DNA of 64,000 nucleotides from CAYZQH01 sp050300015 (GTDB lineage Bacteria; Pseudomonadota; Gammaproteobacteria; Pseudomonadales; Cellvibrionaceae), in the NCBI GenBank assembly GCA_050300015.1, contig JBNKWZ010000005.1, positions 186,001-250,000 on the forward strand, written 5' to 3'. Within the stretch, counting starts at the first letter, position 1. The number at the start of each line of letters is the position of its first letter. A program made the position numbers and the translations under genes. The notes below the pieces were generated by a model. That model ran no database searches and was not told where the DNA came from. It saw only the letters and a program-made list of their open reading frames with translations. Positions 45,062 through 54,792 of this stretch are shown one piece after another.

Positions 45062-47145
45062 TACATGTTTTCCGCAGATAAAAACACCGTATTACCTGGA
45101 ATGATATTGAGCGCAGCGTCGGCGTCACTGTCGCCGCCACCCAAGTACAAAGATTCGTTTTTGGTAAAAGACGTGTAGACCGATAAATTGTCCGTTGCAA
45201 GCCAAGTCGCGGCCAACTCAAAACCTTCAGACTCAATCCCACCTACATTCTGATAAGTACCACCTTGAGTGTCCAGATACTCGTTACCACCACCACTTGG
45301 CGCCTCTGGCACATAGGTAATACGATTTTCAAAATCGATGCTGTAATATGTCGCCGAAGCTTGCAGCGTGTCGGCCGTTAAACGTAAGCCGACATCAAAA
45401 TTTTCAGCGGTCTCAGGCTCCACATCCGGCAACACATCAGCCGTTCCTGCGCGTTCCAATACTTCATCTTTGATGGCAGCAAAGTTTTCTGCGTAGCCTG
45501 CAAAGGCTTCAATCATATCGGTGGCACGCCACAACAAACCTGCGTTGATCAGTGCGTCTGAATCCGATGAAATACCAAAAGCACCGCCGTTAATATTGTC
45601 TTGTCGATCAATATCCACCATCCATTTTTTTACACCCAAGCGCGCATCAAGTGACCCAAAGGTCACGGTATCTTCTGCATAGATCATGGTGGTCTCAGTG
45701 GGGTACTCGCGATCATACTGCACCCAGTAAGGCACATGGTCGAAGTGATATGCCGTGCGAGAATCGATCACCTTGTGCCAATCGCGCCACTCTTGACGAT
45801 GATAATCCTCGTACCATAAACCAGCGCGCACCAAATTTTGTACTGCACCGAGATCCAACGTCCAATCTAAATCTGCCGTTAAGCCCATGCGTTCTTTTTT
45901 GTAATGCGTATGTCGAAACGATCCCACAGGAATCGCCGTCGCGGGATAACACGCGGGGTCGTAAATCAGTGAATCTGGGTCGTCGTTACGGGTGCCGCCA
46001 TAGGGGAACGCCAAAGAAGAACAATCGGTGCCTGGCGTTAAAGCAATACCCTCACGATCCACATAGGTGATGCGCCCTAAAAAGTCGCCACCTCGAACAG
46101 TCTTACCATGCTCCAGCTCGGATTCTGGTGACCCTGCACCATCGTCAGTTACATCCACCACGTATTGCGGTAGCCAATCACCACGACCTTCATTTTGATG
46201 ATAGTAGGGGGTAATGTGAAATTTAAAATCATGGTTGAACTCGAACTCAAACTTCACATAACCGAGTAGGTTTTCACGCAAGGTCGACCAGCCGCGACGA
46301 TACATTTGATCCACCAGTGGTATACCGCTCCAATCGCCAGTGAGTCTGTCCCAATCGGGGTTTTGCTCAAATTCTTCTAATGTGATGCGCTGATAATTAT
46401 CTTCTTCCACATCGTCATAGGTGATATAACCGGTCATCGAAAATGCGTCAAAATCACTGATCCACTTTACTGCGGCGTGATCGCGGATGCTTTCGCCCGA
46501 TTCATCTATCCAAGCATCCGTGCTCGTAGACGATACACTCATCCAGGCGCGAGTATTCCCCAAAATTGTGCCTGTGTCATACCGGGCATAAGTTTTTTGC
46601 GCGTTGTGGTCACCCTGAATGATGGAAAACCTCAGGCGTGCCTCTTCGATCGGGTCTTGCGTCGTAAAATTCAACGTACCGCCAAGCGCCTCGTGCGAAC
46701 GCGAGCTGATGTCCGCCGTACCTTGCGAAACTTCCACTGTACCCAGGTTAGGCGTATCGATAAAACGATTGGCCTTAGAGCCACCACCGTAGTTAGAATT
46801 ACCATTGGGCACACCATCGACGGTCATCCCAATTTGTTGTTCATCCAAGCTAAGCTGAAAGCCCCGCATGGATACAGTTGTAGACCAATCATCTGACCCG
46901 AAAACATCACCCTCATTAATCAGTACGCCAGGCACCTGGTCAATAACGGCTAACACGCTGGTCATATCGGACTCGAGGTTTTTCATCGAATCAGAGACTA
47001 AATTGTTGGCATAGGAAGTGGATGCCCCAAAAATGAACACCTCTTCCATACCTGTTGAAGTGTCTTGATCTAGAGAATAAGCGTTAAATGAAGAAAGTGA
47101 AGTCGCGGTGATTACCGCTAGTGATAAAGCATTGCGTAACAACAT
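44995..47145 (-). pseudogene. TonB-dependent receptor truncated by the IS630 element
   Basis: ATG 47145 (after GGGGGA) opens a receptor with a signal peptide of about 22 residues, a TonB-box-like MEEVFIFGA, a plug (SMRGFQLSLDEQQIGMTVDGVPNG and VEVSQGTADISSRSHEALGG) and most of a beta barrel. At about residue 696 the frame crosses into the insertion sequence. The last 20 or so residues (SRSEGYIGF...) are the antisense of the transposase end, with a stop at 44995-44997. The final barrel strands and terminal Phe are missing and not found on the other side of the element. Probably non-functional; it likely once imported an arabinose-containing oligosaccharide (inferred from neighbours). Confidence 0.87.
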
Positions 47146-48001
47146 AATACATCCCCCAATAGAGGTGTGAATCATGCACTCACATTGTTAACTTTTTTTG
47201 ACCCTTAAATCCGTTGTAGCAGCATTCACAAAAAATTCACAATTCAACTAAACACCTCCTTAGTGCGCAAACGGGAGCAGAATCCACTATCAACCGGGCA
47301 ATAAAATAGTGTCTTCGCGTAATAACCAATAAAATTTTTTTGCCCATTTTAAACAGCAAACCTAAATCGACTTTAACACCAATGGCTATCCTTCCTCTCT
47401 TTTATCCAGCCCCCAAAGGTTTAGAAGAAAACACATTACAGCAGACTCGACAGTAGGCACACTTAACTTGTACCACGCCTTATATAAAGGTGTTTGATGA
47501 TTTTTTAGTTAACAGCAACTTACACTATTCACCCGGCACGGCCTTATCCCGCATTAACCCAACATAAAAGATTGCCGGGTTAATAACAGGTTCTAACCTC
47601 TGGGTATTAGCAACGCTGAAACTGTGCCACAAGTAAACATGAAGCGTTTTTTAGCCTATACGCCATTGATTTTATAGCGTACAAAAACGCATTAGCCGAA
47701 ACCATCACCCAGCAAGAGCGGTGGCGGAAAAAGTGGATGATTTTTAATACTGTGCACCAACATCACTCTTCGAATATTGATGCACACTACGATTGACCCG
47801 TGCTGATGGTAAAGGGTAGCACCACTAACACAAGAAAATGAGACTTCGCTGAAACAGAGCGGCCCCTTGCTATTGAAGTGGAACCACAGCAGCCGCTCAA
47901 ACCTTTCCTCGACTACTCCGGACGATGGGCCACTTACATTACACAACCATTGCCAAAAGATTCAAATATCAATTCAAGTTAAGTCGATCAAAGAAGCTCA
48001 A
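47146..48001. other. Gene-poor stretch between receptor and GH127 genes
   Basis: No intact gene in 856 bases. The part near 47200-47350 is AT-rich and should contain the receptor promoter. On the plus strand the frame 47680-47982 is open except for two stops (47794-47796 and 47839-47841) and reads as a plausible but unrecognised peptide (QQERWRKKWMIFNTVHQHH; FLDYSGRWATYITQP), possibly a decayed gene. Confidence 0.4.
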
Positions 48002-50485
48002 TCACAAACCTTTCGTAACGGGTGCGTCGCTCAGCACCCGAATAAAATACACGCCTCCGGCTATTGAATCACGCGCCGCTTGAAACTTGACTGTCAGCGT
48101 GGAAGCAGGATGTTCTTTTAACAACGCCTTTAGGTCGTATTCCACATCGTAAAATGTTTGATTGCCAGCCCCTTGCAAGTGGACATCTGCCAACTCGACA
48201 CCGTTAACTAAAATTTTGAAGCGACGCCCTCGATCCCCCCCGGAATAGGTCACACGTAGCATTGATGCCTGCCCCGCACCCGCCGACAAATCGTAACTGA
48301 ACCAACCCTGCGCATGTCGCCAATGACGATCTCGATAAACACCTGATTCAGATCGGTCAAACAACAAGTTATGCTCAGCCTCTGGCTGCTGCTCACCAGT
48401 ATTCACTTTGTCTATCGTGAGTGCTTCGAGCTTCATTTGTTCAATTTCCTTTTGCCGAAGCTTTTGTTTTGCCCTCTCAATACCTGCCGGGGTGTAGAAA
48501 GGAAAGTAGATTGTATATCGAGATTCATGAACACGATAAAAGGGCTCGAGTGTTAAGGTTATCGCCCGCCCCTCACCATCGGATGCGGGCATATCAAATG
48601 TCAGTGGAGAACCTGGCCTTCGTGTGATGAAGCGATAAAAGTCCGGCTTTTCCGCCACCACCCGAGGCGATTGCCATATTGGGCATTTAGCACCTTCTGC
48701 CACATGAGCCATACGGCTGTCATTCGCAAAATAATTCACTGTCTCTTGCGGAAATGGATTACTTCTGGCTGCGAGCACAATAGGACCATAGGTCACCGAA
48801 TAATAGTTCAGCCCATCAGGTAATGGTTCCGCCGCAATCATTGGGTCAACTTGTACTGTAACGACGTCACCTGCTTGCCAACTCCGTGAGACCGGAAAAT
48901 ACTCACCTGGACGTGCGGTCACGTGAAGTGCCTCGCCATTCACAGCCACCTTAAATGTCCCTTCAGGCTGCCATGCGGGAATACGTAAATTCAACTGAAA
49001 GGCGCCTGCGCGCTCAACGGTTAACTGAGTAGTATTCTCTTCTGGAAACTGGGTACGCTGTGAAATGATTACGCCCTTGGATCGCCAATTTAATCGCGAA
49101 GGGACCCATAAATTGACGAATAACTGATCGCCTCTATGAGCGTAAATAAACTCGCCATACTTCGAGTGATTTTCGATACCCGTTCCCACGCAACACCACA
49201 TGGAATTATCGACTGTGGAATACTTACGGTAATGCTGTGGCCGGACTGGTGTAAAATAAACCAACCCTCCTGTTTCCGGGTGCTGAGATGAAAGAATATG
49301 GTTATAGAGTGCCTTTTCATAGTACTGCACATACTCTAATTGCCCGCTGCGAGCGTAAAGATGTTGCGATAACTTCAGCATATTATAGGTATTACAGGTT
49401 TCTGGCCCTTCTACCGATTCCACCATAGGCAAAAAATTATCCGTCGCGTGAAAATGTTCTGATACGCTGTTTCCACCAATACTAATGGTACGACCTTGTG
49501 TCACTGTATGCCAAAAATAATCGGCAGCGGCCGCCCAATCCTCATCATTCGCCAACTCGCTGATGCGAGCCACACCCACAATTTTTGGAATTTGTGTATT
49601 GGCATGTAAACCCGTTAGTTGGTCTTCACCCTTAAGTAACGGATCCAAAATATCACGATGCGTAAATCGCCTGGCGAGTTTGAGGTATTTGGCATCACCA
49701 CTGATCGCATAGGCATCCGCCAACACTTCATTCATACCACCGTGCTCGGTATCCAACATTGCCTGCAACGTCAAGTCGTCCATTTTGGCGGTGACATTAA
49801 TGGCCCAATCACACAGTTTTAAAAATGCCTGCTTTGCCTTAATATTATCGGTATAGCGATAAGCATCTCGCAGCCCGGCAAAAGTTTTGTGAAGGTTGTA
49901 CCACGGCACCCACTTTGAACCGAGACTAAAAGCATCCACGTTGACATTTTGGTTGGCAACGTCATCCCAAAATTCTTTGCTACCAGGCACGCCGCCAATA
50001 TAACCATCTCCATTCGCCTCTTGCACTTTCACCAAAGTATCGACCATCTTAGTCAACCGGACTTTTAACTCAGCGTTCCCTGTTGCCGCATAGGCCATTG
50101 CCAGAGCACTTAAATAATGCCCTCCAATGTGCCCATCCAGCCCAATGGACTCCCAATTTCCATAACTGGAGGCACGCATAGGAAGACCTGCTTCGCGCAG
50201 AAATGGCGCCAATAGTTTGTCTGGGTCTAAGGCCAGGAGGTACTCAACGTTTTTATCCTGGGCATACTTAAAAGGACCGTCTAATAACGTGACACTTTCG
50301 ATAGAGAAAAGACTATAGGGCGTAGGGTTCACCGTGGGATTGAGCGAAGCCTCTGAACGATCAACTTCTTGATTGACGCTACAAGAAACAACACCTAAAA
50401 CCCAGCCCAATAGAATTCCGAGTCTACACTTACCCACAAACAACGCCCTTAGCTTTCGACCCTGCATAGCACTACTCGCTTTCAT
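48002..50485 (-). CDS. GH127-type beta-L-arabinofuranosidase (DUF1680), lipoprotein
   Basis: The 827-residue protein has a lipobox (VVSC, Cys35). The (alpha/alpha)6 GH127 domain is followed by beta domains and about 170 extra C-terminal residues, consistent with DUF4986/DUF6805-like modules. Zinc and catalytic residues of the HypBA1 type are present: Glu362 and Cys364 in GPETCNTYN, Cys431-Cys432 in MWCCVGTG, and Glu343 as likely acid/base in SEHFHATDNF. The family releases L-arabinose from beta-L-arabinofuranosides using a cysteine nucleophile. araA lies upstream on the same strand behind a terminator, so this gene has its own promoter. A 6-bp inverted repeat (ACTTCG/CGAAGT, 50505-50524) precedes it. 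Confidence 0.88.
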   Translation of the reverse strand: MKASSAMQGRKLRALFVGKCRLGILLGWVLGVVSCSVNQEVDRSEASLNPTVNPTPYSLFSIESVTLLDGPFKYAQDKNVEYLLALDPDKLLAPFLREAGLPMRASSYGNWESIGLDGHIGGHYLSALAMAYAATGNAELKVRLTKMVDTLVKVQEANGDGYIGGVPGSKEFWDDVANQNVNVDAFSLGSKWVPWYNLHKTFAGLRDAYRYTDNIKAKQAFLKLCDWAINVTAKMDDLTLQAMLDTEHGGMNEVLADAYAISGDAKYLKLARRFTHRDILDPLLKGEDQLTGLHANTQIPKIVGVARISELANDEDWAAAADYFWHTVTQGRTISIGGNSVSEHFHATDNFLPMVESVEGPETCNTYNMLKLSQHLYARSGQLEYVQYYEKALYNHILSSQHPETGGLVYFTPVRPQHYRKYSTVDNSMWCCVGTGIENHSKYGEFIYAHRGDQLFVNLWVPSRLNWRSKGVIISQRTQFPEENTTQLTVERAGAFQLNLRIPAWQPEGTFKVAVNGEALHVTARPGEYFPVSRSWQAGDVVTVQVDPMIAAEPLPDGLNYYSVTYGPIVLAARSNPFPQETVNYFANDSRMAHVAEGAKCPIWQSPRVVAEKPDFYRFITRRPGSPLTFDMPASDGEGRAITLTLEPFYRVHESRYTIYFPFYTPAGIERAKQKLRQKEIEQMKLEALTIDKVNTGEQQPEAEHNLLFDRSESGVYRDRHWRHAQGWFSYDLSAGAGQASMLRVTYSGGDRGRRFKILVNGVELADVHLQGAGNQTFYDVEYDLKALLKEHPASTLTVKFQAARDSIAGGVYFIRVLSDAPVTKGL

Positions 50486-50591
50486 TCACGTCAAATTAAA
50501 GAACACTTCGTTTCAAACCGAAGTATCGTTTTATCGAAATAACGCGTTTTATTCGCACACACGGGCAAACAAAATGCGTCTTTGCACCCAT

Positions 50592-50621
50592 AAAAAAAGG
50601 CCAGAGTGGCCCGGCCTTTTT
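50592..50621 (-). terminator. Rho-independent terminator of the araBDA operon
   Basis: AAAAAGGCC (50594-50602) pairs with GGCCTTTTT (50613-50621) around a 10-base loop. Both strands end in a T-run, so it may work in both directions. It lies 36 bases after the araA stop. Confidence 0.85.
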
Positions 50622-50656
50622 ATTGAATTGAATTTTACAGGCTTAATCTCAGTCGA

Positions 50657-52174
50657 TTAAACCCCTAAATTTAAGTGATAGTAAACTGCGTTGTGGCGCA
50701 GCTCCTGCTTGAGGTCACTGATGGTGGTCGTCGCACCAATCTTCACAAGCTCAACGCCTGCCATTTCACAAAAATCCGTAATCTGATCAAGATTAATGCC
50801 CTGCGTGTAGACGCTGTGGTGGGCTCCACCAGCATGAATCCAAGCAGCACCAGAAACCTCCAAATTGGGTCGAGGCTCCCACAGTGCTTTCGCAACAGGG
50901 AGATTGGGCAATTCGGCGGGTGGTGCAACCGTATCCAACTCGTTCACGATGACGCGAAAGCGATTACCCATATCAATTGTAGTGATATTCATGGCATAGC
51001 CGGGTTTGCCGGTAAAAATTAAACGGGCAATGTCTTTCTTTATGCCAATGGTGTGCGGGTGCACTTCTAATCTAGGCTTCGCCTCTGCGGCGATGGATGG
51101 GCAGACCTCCAACATGTGAGCCCCCAATACTTGATCGGGCGCTCCAAAGTGGTAGGTATAATCTTCCATAAAAGAAGTACCGCCGGGTTTGCCTTGGCTC
51201 ATAACTTTAACAATGCGATTCATGGCCGCGGTTTTCCAGTCACCTTCCCCCCCATAGCCGTAGCCCTTACTCATTAACCTCTGAGTCGCCAAGCCAGGTA
51301 ACCCGGTTAACCCGGTAAGGTTTTCAAAGCAGTTGGTAAACGCTTTGCAATCGTTGTCCTCTAAAAAACGCTGCATACCTAACTCAAGACGCGCTTCATT
51401 GCGTAGCATTTCCAGTTGGTGCTCGTCTTGAAGTAGACTCGGGGCAACCTCGTACTCTTGCTTGTAGTATTCCACCTGTGTGGCAATGTCGTCATCGCTC
51501 ACTGCGTCGCACACTTTGGCTAGGTCGCCCAACCCAAATGCATGCACCTCGTATCCAAATTGAATTTGAGCGCCCACTTTGTCGCCCTCGGTCACCGCCA
51601 CTTGGCGCATGTTGTCGCCAAAGCGCGCCACTTTGAGCGTTTGCGCCTCGCGCCACCCCATGGCAGCGCGAATCCAATCGTCTATCTGCGTCCTGACAGA
51701 GGCTTTTTGCCAATGACCGACCACAACCTTACGATCTTGACGTAGGCGCGTACCAATATAACCAAACTCGCGATCACCGTGCGCACTTTGGTTCAGGTTC
51801 ATGTAATGCATATCAATGTCGGCCCAGGGCAAGGCCGCACCGAATTGTGTGTGTAAATGCATGTAGGGTTTATTCAGTGCCTTAAGGCCTGAAATCCACA
51901 TCTTGGCCGGCGAAAAAGTATGCATCCATAAAATCAAGCCCACACAATCATCATCATTGTTGGCTTGCTGACAAACTTCGAGGATTTCCTTGGGGGTTTT
52001 AACAACGCCCTTAGCAATCACTTCAGCGCTGATCTCTTGTGCCTCGGTCAGCCCACTGGCAATTTGTCCACTGTTCTCGGCCACCTGCTTGAGTACCCCA
52101 GGACCGTACAAATGTTGTGACCCGGTGACAAACCAAATTTTCTTTTCGCCATAAATCTTCATAATGTGCCTCAA
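50657..52174 (-). CDS. araA: L-arabinose isomerase
   Basis: The 505-residue enzyme converts L-arabinose to L-ribulose. It starts MRHIMKIYGEKKIWFVTGSQHLYG, a few residues longer than usual; ATG 52162 (MKIYGEK) is the likelier start by homology. Landmarks are LILWMHTFSPAKMWI, the metal-binding Glu region QRLMSKGYGYGGEGDWKTA, FMEDYTYHF and the His motifs near 350 and 450. It is the last gene of araB-araD-araA and is followed by a terminator. Confidence 0.96.
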   Translation of the reverse strand: MRHIMKIYGEKKIWFVTGSQHLYGPGVLKQVAENSGQIASGLTEAQEISAEVIAKGVVKTPKEILEVCQQANNDDDCVGLILWMHTFSPAKMWISGLKALNKPYMHLHTQFGAALPWADIDMHYMNLNQSAHGDREFGYIGTRLRQDRKVVVGHWQKASVRTQIDDWIRAAMGWREAQTLKVARFGDNMRQVAVTEGDKVGAQIQFGYEVHAFGLGDLAKVCDAVSDDDIATQVEYYKQEYEVAPSLLQDEHQLEMLRNEARLELGMQRFLEDNDCKAFTNCFENLTGLTGLPGLATQRLMSKGYGYGGEGDWKTAAMNRIVKVMSQGKPGGTSFMEDYTYHFGAPDQVLGAHMLEVCPSIAAEAKPRLEVHPHTIGIKKDIARLIFTGKPGYAMNITTIDMGNRFRVIVNELDTVAPPAELPNLPVAKALWEPRPNLEVSGAAWIHAGGAHHSVYTQGINLDQITDFCEMAGVELVKIGATTTISDLKQELRHNAVYYHLNLGV

Positions 52175-52189
52175 TGTTGCCTTCGCTAC

Positions 52190-52882
52190 TTACTTTTGAC
52201 CGTAGTATGCATTTTTACCGTGCTTGCGCAGATAGTGTTTATCGATAATGGCCTGCTTCAAGGCCGACGTGTCTGGCGCCAATGTTTTGGTCAGGTACGC
52301 CATCCGTGCGATTTCTTCCAACACAACGGCGTGATAAACAGACTTGGCCGCATCTTTGCCCCAGGCAAAAGGGGCATGCCCTGCAATAATGACCATGGGA
52401 ACCTCGTCTGGGTTCAACCCCTCAAACCGCTGCGTAATCTGAACGCCGGTTTCCTCTTCGTAATCCCGTGCGATTTGCGCATCGCTCATCACTGCCGTAC
52501 AAGGCACCTCACCATAAGCAAAATCCGCATGCGTGGTACCCAAACAAGGTATCGGCAATTGTGCTTGCGCCCACGCTGTCGCATAAGTGGAATGCGTATG
52601 AGTCACACCGCCGATGGTTTCAAAGTGGCGATACAAATGCGTATGCGTCTTAGTGTCAGAGGAAGGGTTTAAACGCCCCTCAACCACGGCATTATCCAAA
52701 TCCACCACTACCATATCGTCCACAGTCAGCGTGCTATAGGGCACCCCGCTGGGCTTAATGGCGATAACACCCTTATCGCGATCAATTTGCGACACATTGC
52801 CCCAAGTGTAAATCACCAGATTTTGCGCGTAGAGCTCCATATTCGCTTCATACGCAGCGCGTTTTAATTCGGAGTAACTCAA
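52190..52882 (-). CDS. araD: L-ribulose-5-phosphate 4-epimerase
   Basis: The 230-residue class-II-aldolase-fold zinc enzyme converts L-ribulose 5-phosphate to D-xylulose 5-phosphate. Zinc His residues are in GGVTHTHSTYATAWAQ (about 91-106) and in IAGHAPFAWG (about 168-177). Length matches AraD (231). It overlaps araB by 4 bases and lies 15 bases upstream of araA. Confidence 0.96.
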   Translation of the reverse strand: MSYSELKRAAYEANMELYAQNLVIYTWGNVSQIDRDKGVIAIKPSGVPYSTLTVDDMVVVDLDNAVVEGRLNPSSDTKTHTHLYRHFETIGGVTHTHSTYATAWAQAQLPIPCLGTTHADFAYGEVPCTAVMSDAQIARDYEEETGVQITQRFEGLNPDEVPMVIIAGHAPFAWGKDAAKSVYHAVVLEEIARMAYLTKTLAPDTSALKQAIIDKHYLRKHGKNAYYGQK

Positions 52883-54531
52883 TGTACACCTCCATTCACG
52901 TAGGTGCCCAACCCTTGATACTTTTGGTAAAGGGTTTTATAAACTTCAGCAGCCTTGGCGTTGGGCGTGTAGGTTTTGCATACAGAGGACCCCATGGCTG
53001 CCTGTGCGGAGGCCACATCAGAATGTGCCCCGCCCACAACCGCAGCAAAAATCGCCGCGCCTAGCGCACAACTCTGGTCACTGTCGAGAACATCTATGGG
53101 ACAGTTCCAGACATCAGCACACACTTGCATCACAAACTCAGACTTTTTGGAGATGCCGCCAATGGCCACAACCGAGTCGACCGCAACACCCTCTTCACGA
53201 AAACGGTCAATGATCGCCTTGGAGCCAAATGCGGTGGCCTCCACCAGTGCCCGAAACACTTCGGGTGCACCACTACCCATCTTCAAGCCCGTAATCGCCA
53301 TGGCCACCGTCTGATCCGCGTCGGGCGTTCGCCGACCGTTGACCCAGTCTAATGCCGTAACGCCGGTCTGGCCCGGCTCAAGCGCGGCCGCCGCCTCACT
53401 TAAAGCCACCAGTGTCTGATCTTCTATATTTTGCAGCGCTTTAGCATCCACGCCAGCGGATTGGGCCAGCGCAGTCAGCGGCCAAGTAACCAGGTTTTTA
53501 TACCAAGCATACAGGTCACCAAACGCCGATTGACCTGCCTCCAGGCCCACAAAACCCGGCAACACCGATCCGTCCACCTGCCCGCAAATACCTTTGACGC
53601 ACTTGTCGGCCATGTCCTCAACGGTTGACACTGTAATGTCGCAGGTTGACGTGCCCATCACCTTGGTGAGTACACCCGGCTTCACCGAGGCCGCCACGGC
53701 CCCCATATGGCAGTCAAACGCGCCATAACCTACGGGAATTCCCTCGGGCAAACCCAGTTTATGGGCCCAGGTCGCACACAGCGAACCCACCGCCTTATCG
53801 GACGTTTGGGTATCACTGGGCAAGGTGTCACGAAAGCCGTCTAGTAGTGGGTCTACACGGGTAAAAAATGCATTGGGCGGGTAACCGTTCCAGCTTTCAT
53901 GCCACATCAATTTGTGGCCGGCTGCACAGCGTCCCATTTTAAAGCGTGAGGGGTGTGTGGTATCGGTTAAAACTGCAGGCATCCAATCACAGTGCTCTAC
54001 CCACATTTTTGCGGCAGCACGCACATTAACGTCCTCGCGCAAAACATGTAACACTTTTGCCCAATACCATTCGGAGGAATAAATACCCCCTTCATAACTC
54101 AAATAATTAGGCGTACTGGCCTCGGCCGCCTGCGTAATCTGTTGAGCCTCGGTCACGGCAGTATGATCCTTCCAAAGCACGAACATGGCGTTGGGGTTTT
54201 CTGCGAATTCGGGTTTCAGAGCCAGCGCCTGACCTGTCTCATCCACTGCGATGGGCGTGGAGCCTGTGGTATCAAAACTGATACCCACCACGGCTTCGGC
54301 AGCCCCTGCCGGCGCCTTCAACCACAGCGCCTGGCAGACTTGCTCCAGGCTCTCCAAGTAATCCAGCGGGTGCTGACGGAATTGGTCTTTCGCTGGCTGA
54401 CAATACAACCCTTTCGCCCAGCGAGGATAATTGACCGTATGAGTCGCCACTTCAAATCCTGTGACGGTATTCACCAGTAATGCTCTAACCGAATCGGTGC
54501 CATAATCCAGGCCCAATGCGTATGCAACCAT
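52879..54531 (-). CDS. araB: Ribulokinase
   Basis: The 550-residue FGGY-family kinase phosphorylates L-ribulose with ATP. It starts with GLDYGTDSVRALLVN, has GISFDTTGSTPIAVD, SLCATWAHKLGLPEGIPVGYGAFDCHMGAVAA and the C-terminal IGGISKKS and CALGAAIFAAV segments of AraB. It is the first gene of araB-araD-araA. The 260 bases upstream carry a 17-base perfect palindrome and an AT-rich motif suited to regulation. Confidence 0.95.
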   Translation of the reverse strand: MVAYALGLDYGTDSVRALLVNTVTGFEVATHTVNYPRWAKGLYCQPAKDQFRQHPLDYLESLEQVCQALWLKAPAGAAEAVVGISFDTTGSTPIAVDETGQALALKPEFAENPNAMFVLWKDHTAVTEAQQITQAAEASTPNYLSYEGGIYSSEWYWAKVLHVLREDVNVRAAAKMWVEHCDWMPAVLTDTTHPSRFKMGRCAAGHKLMWHESWNGYPPNAFFTRVDPLLDGFRDTLPSDTQTSDKAVGSLCATWAHKLGLPEGIPVGYGAFDCHMGAVAASVKPGVLTKVMGTSTCDITVSTVEDMADKCVKGICGQVDGSVLPGFVGLEAGQSAFGDLYAWYKNLVTWPLTALAQSAGVDAKALQNIEDQTLVALSEAAAALEPGQTGVTALDWVNGRRTPDADQTVAMAITGLKMGSGAPEVFRALVEATAFGSKAIIDRFREEGVAVDSVVAIGGISKKSEFVMQVCADVWNCPIDVLDSDQSCALGAAIFAAVVGGAHSDVASAQAAMGSSVCKTYTPNAKAAEVYKTLYQKYQGLGTYVNGGVH

Positions 54532-54611
54532 AAAACTTCACCTATGTTAGTGGGCGACGACGCTTATCTTTTTTATCATATAATAATACTCACGCAGTTC
54601 CAATGAAGTTG

Positions 54612-54628
54612 GCGATATTACATATCGC
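54612..54628. promoter_or_regulatory. Candidate operator upstream of araB
   Basis: GCGATAT-TAC-ATATCGC is a perfect 7-3-7 inverted repeat, 81-97 bases upstream of the araB start. A second AT-rich motif (TATAATAATA, about 54580) lies between it and the gene and may contain the -10 region. Which regulator binds is unknown; no regulator gene is in the window. Confidence 0.5.
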
Positions 54629-54792
54629 GGTTTTCTAATGCGAAAACTTGCGAAAGGCGCCGCGAAAACACGGCTTTGCAGAAACCAATATGACCAAAGC
54701 GATCAATCTGATAATTAAAAGAAACAACCTCAAGGGTGTAAGGGCTTGGAGTGCCCGCCGAAAAACCATTCGGCGCTGAGTGTGCGGGTGAA

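Noticed and set aside
45651..46896. Plus-strand frames opposite the TonB receptor
   Set aside because: Arg/Pro/His-rich antisense shadows of the receptor coding strand.
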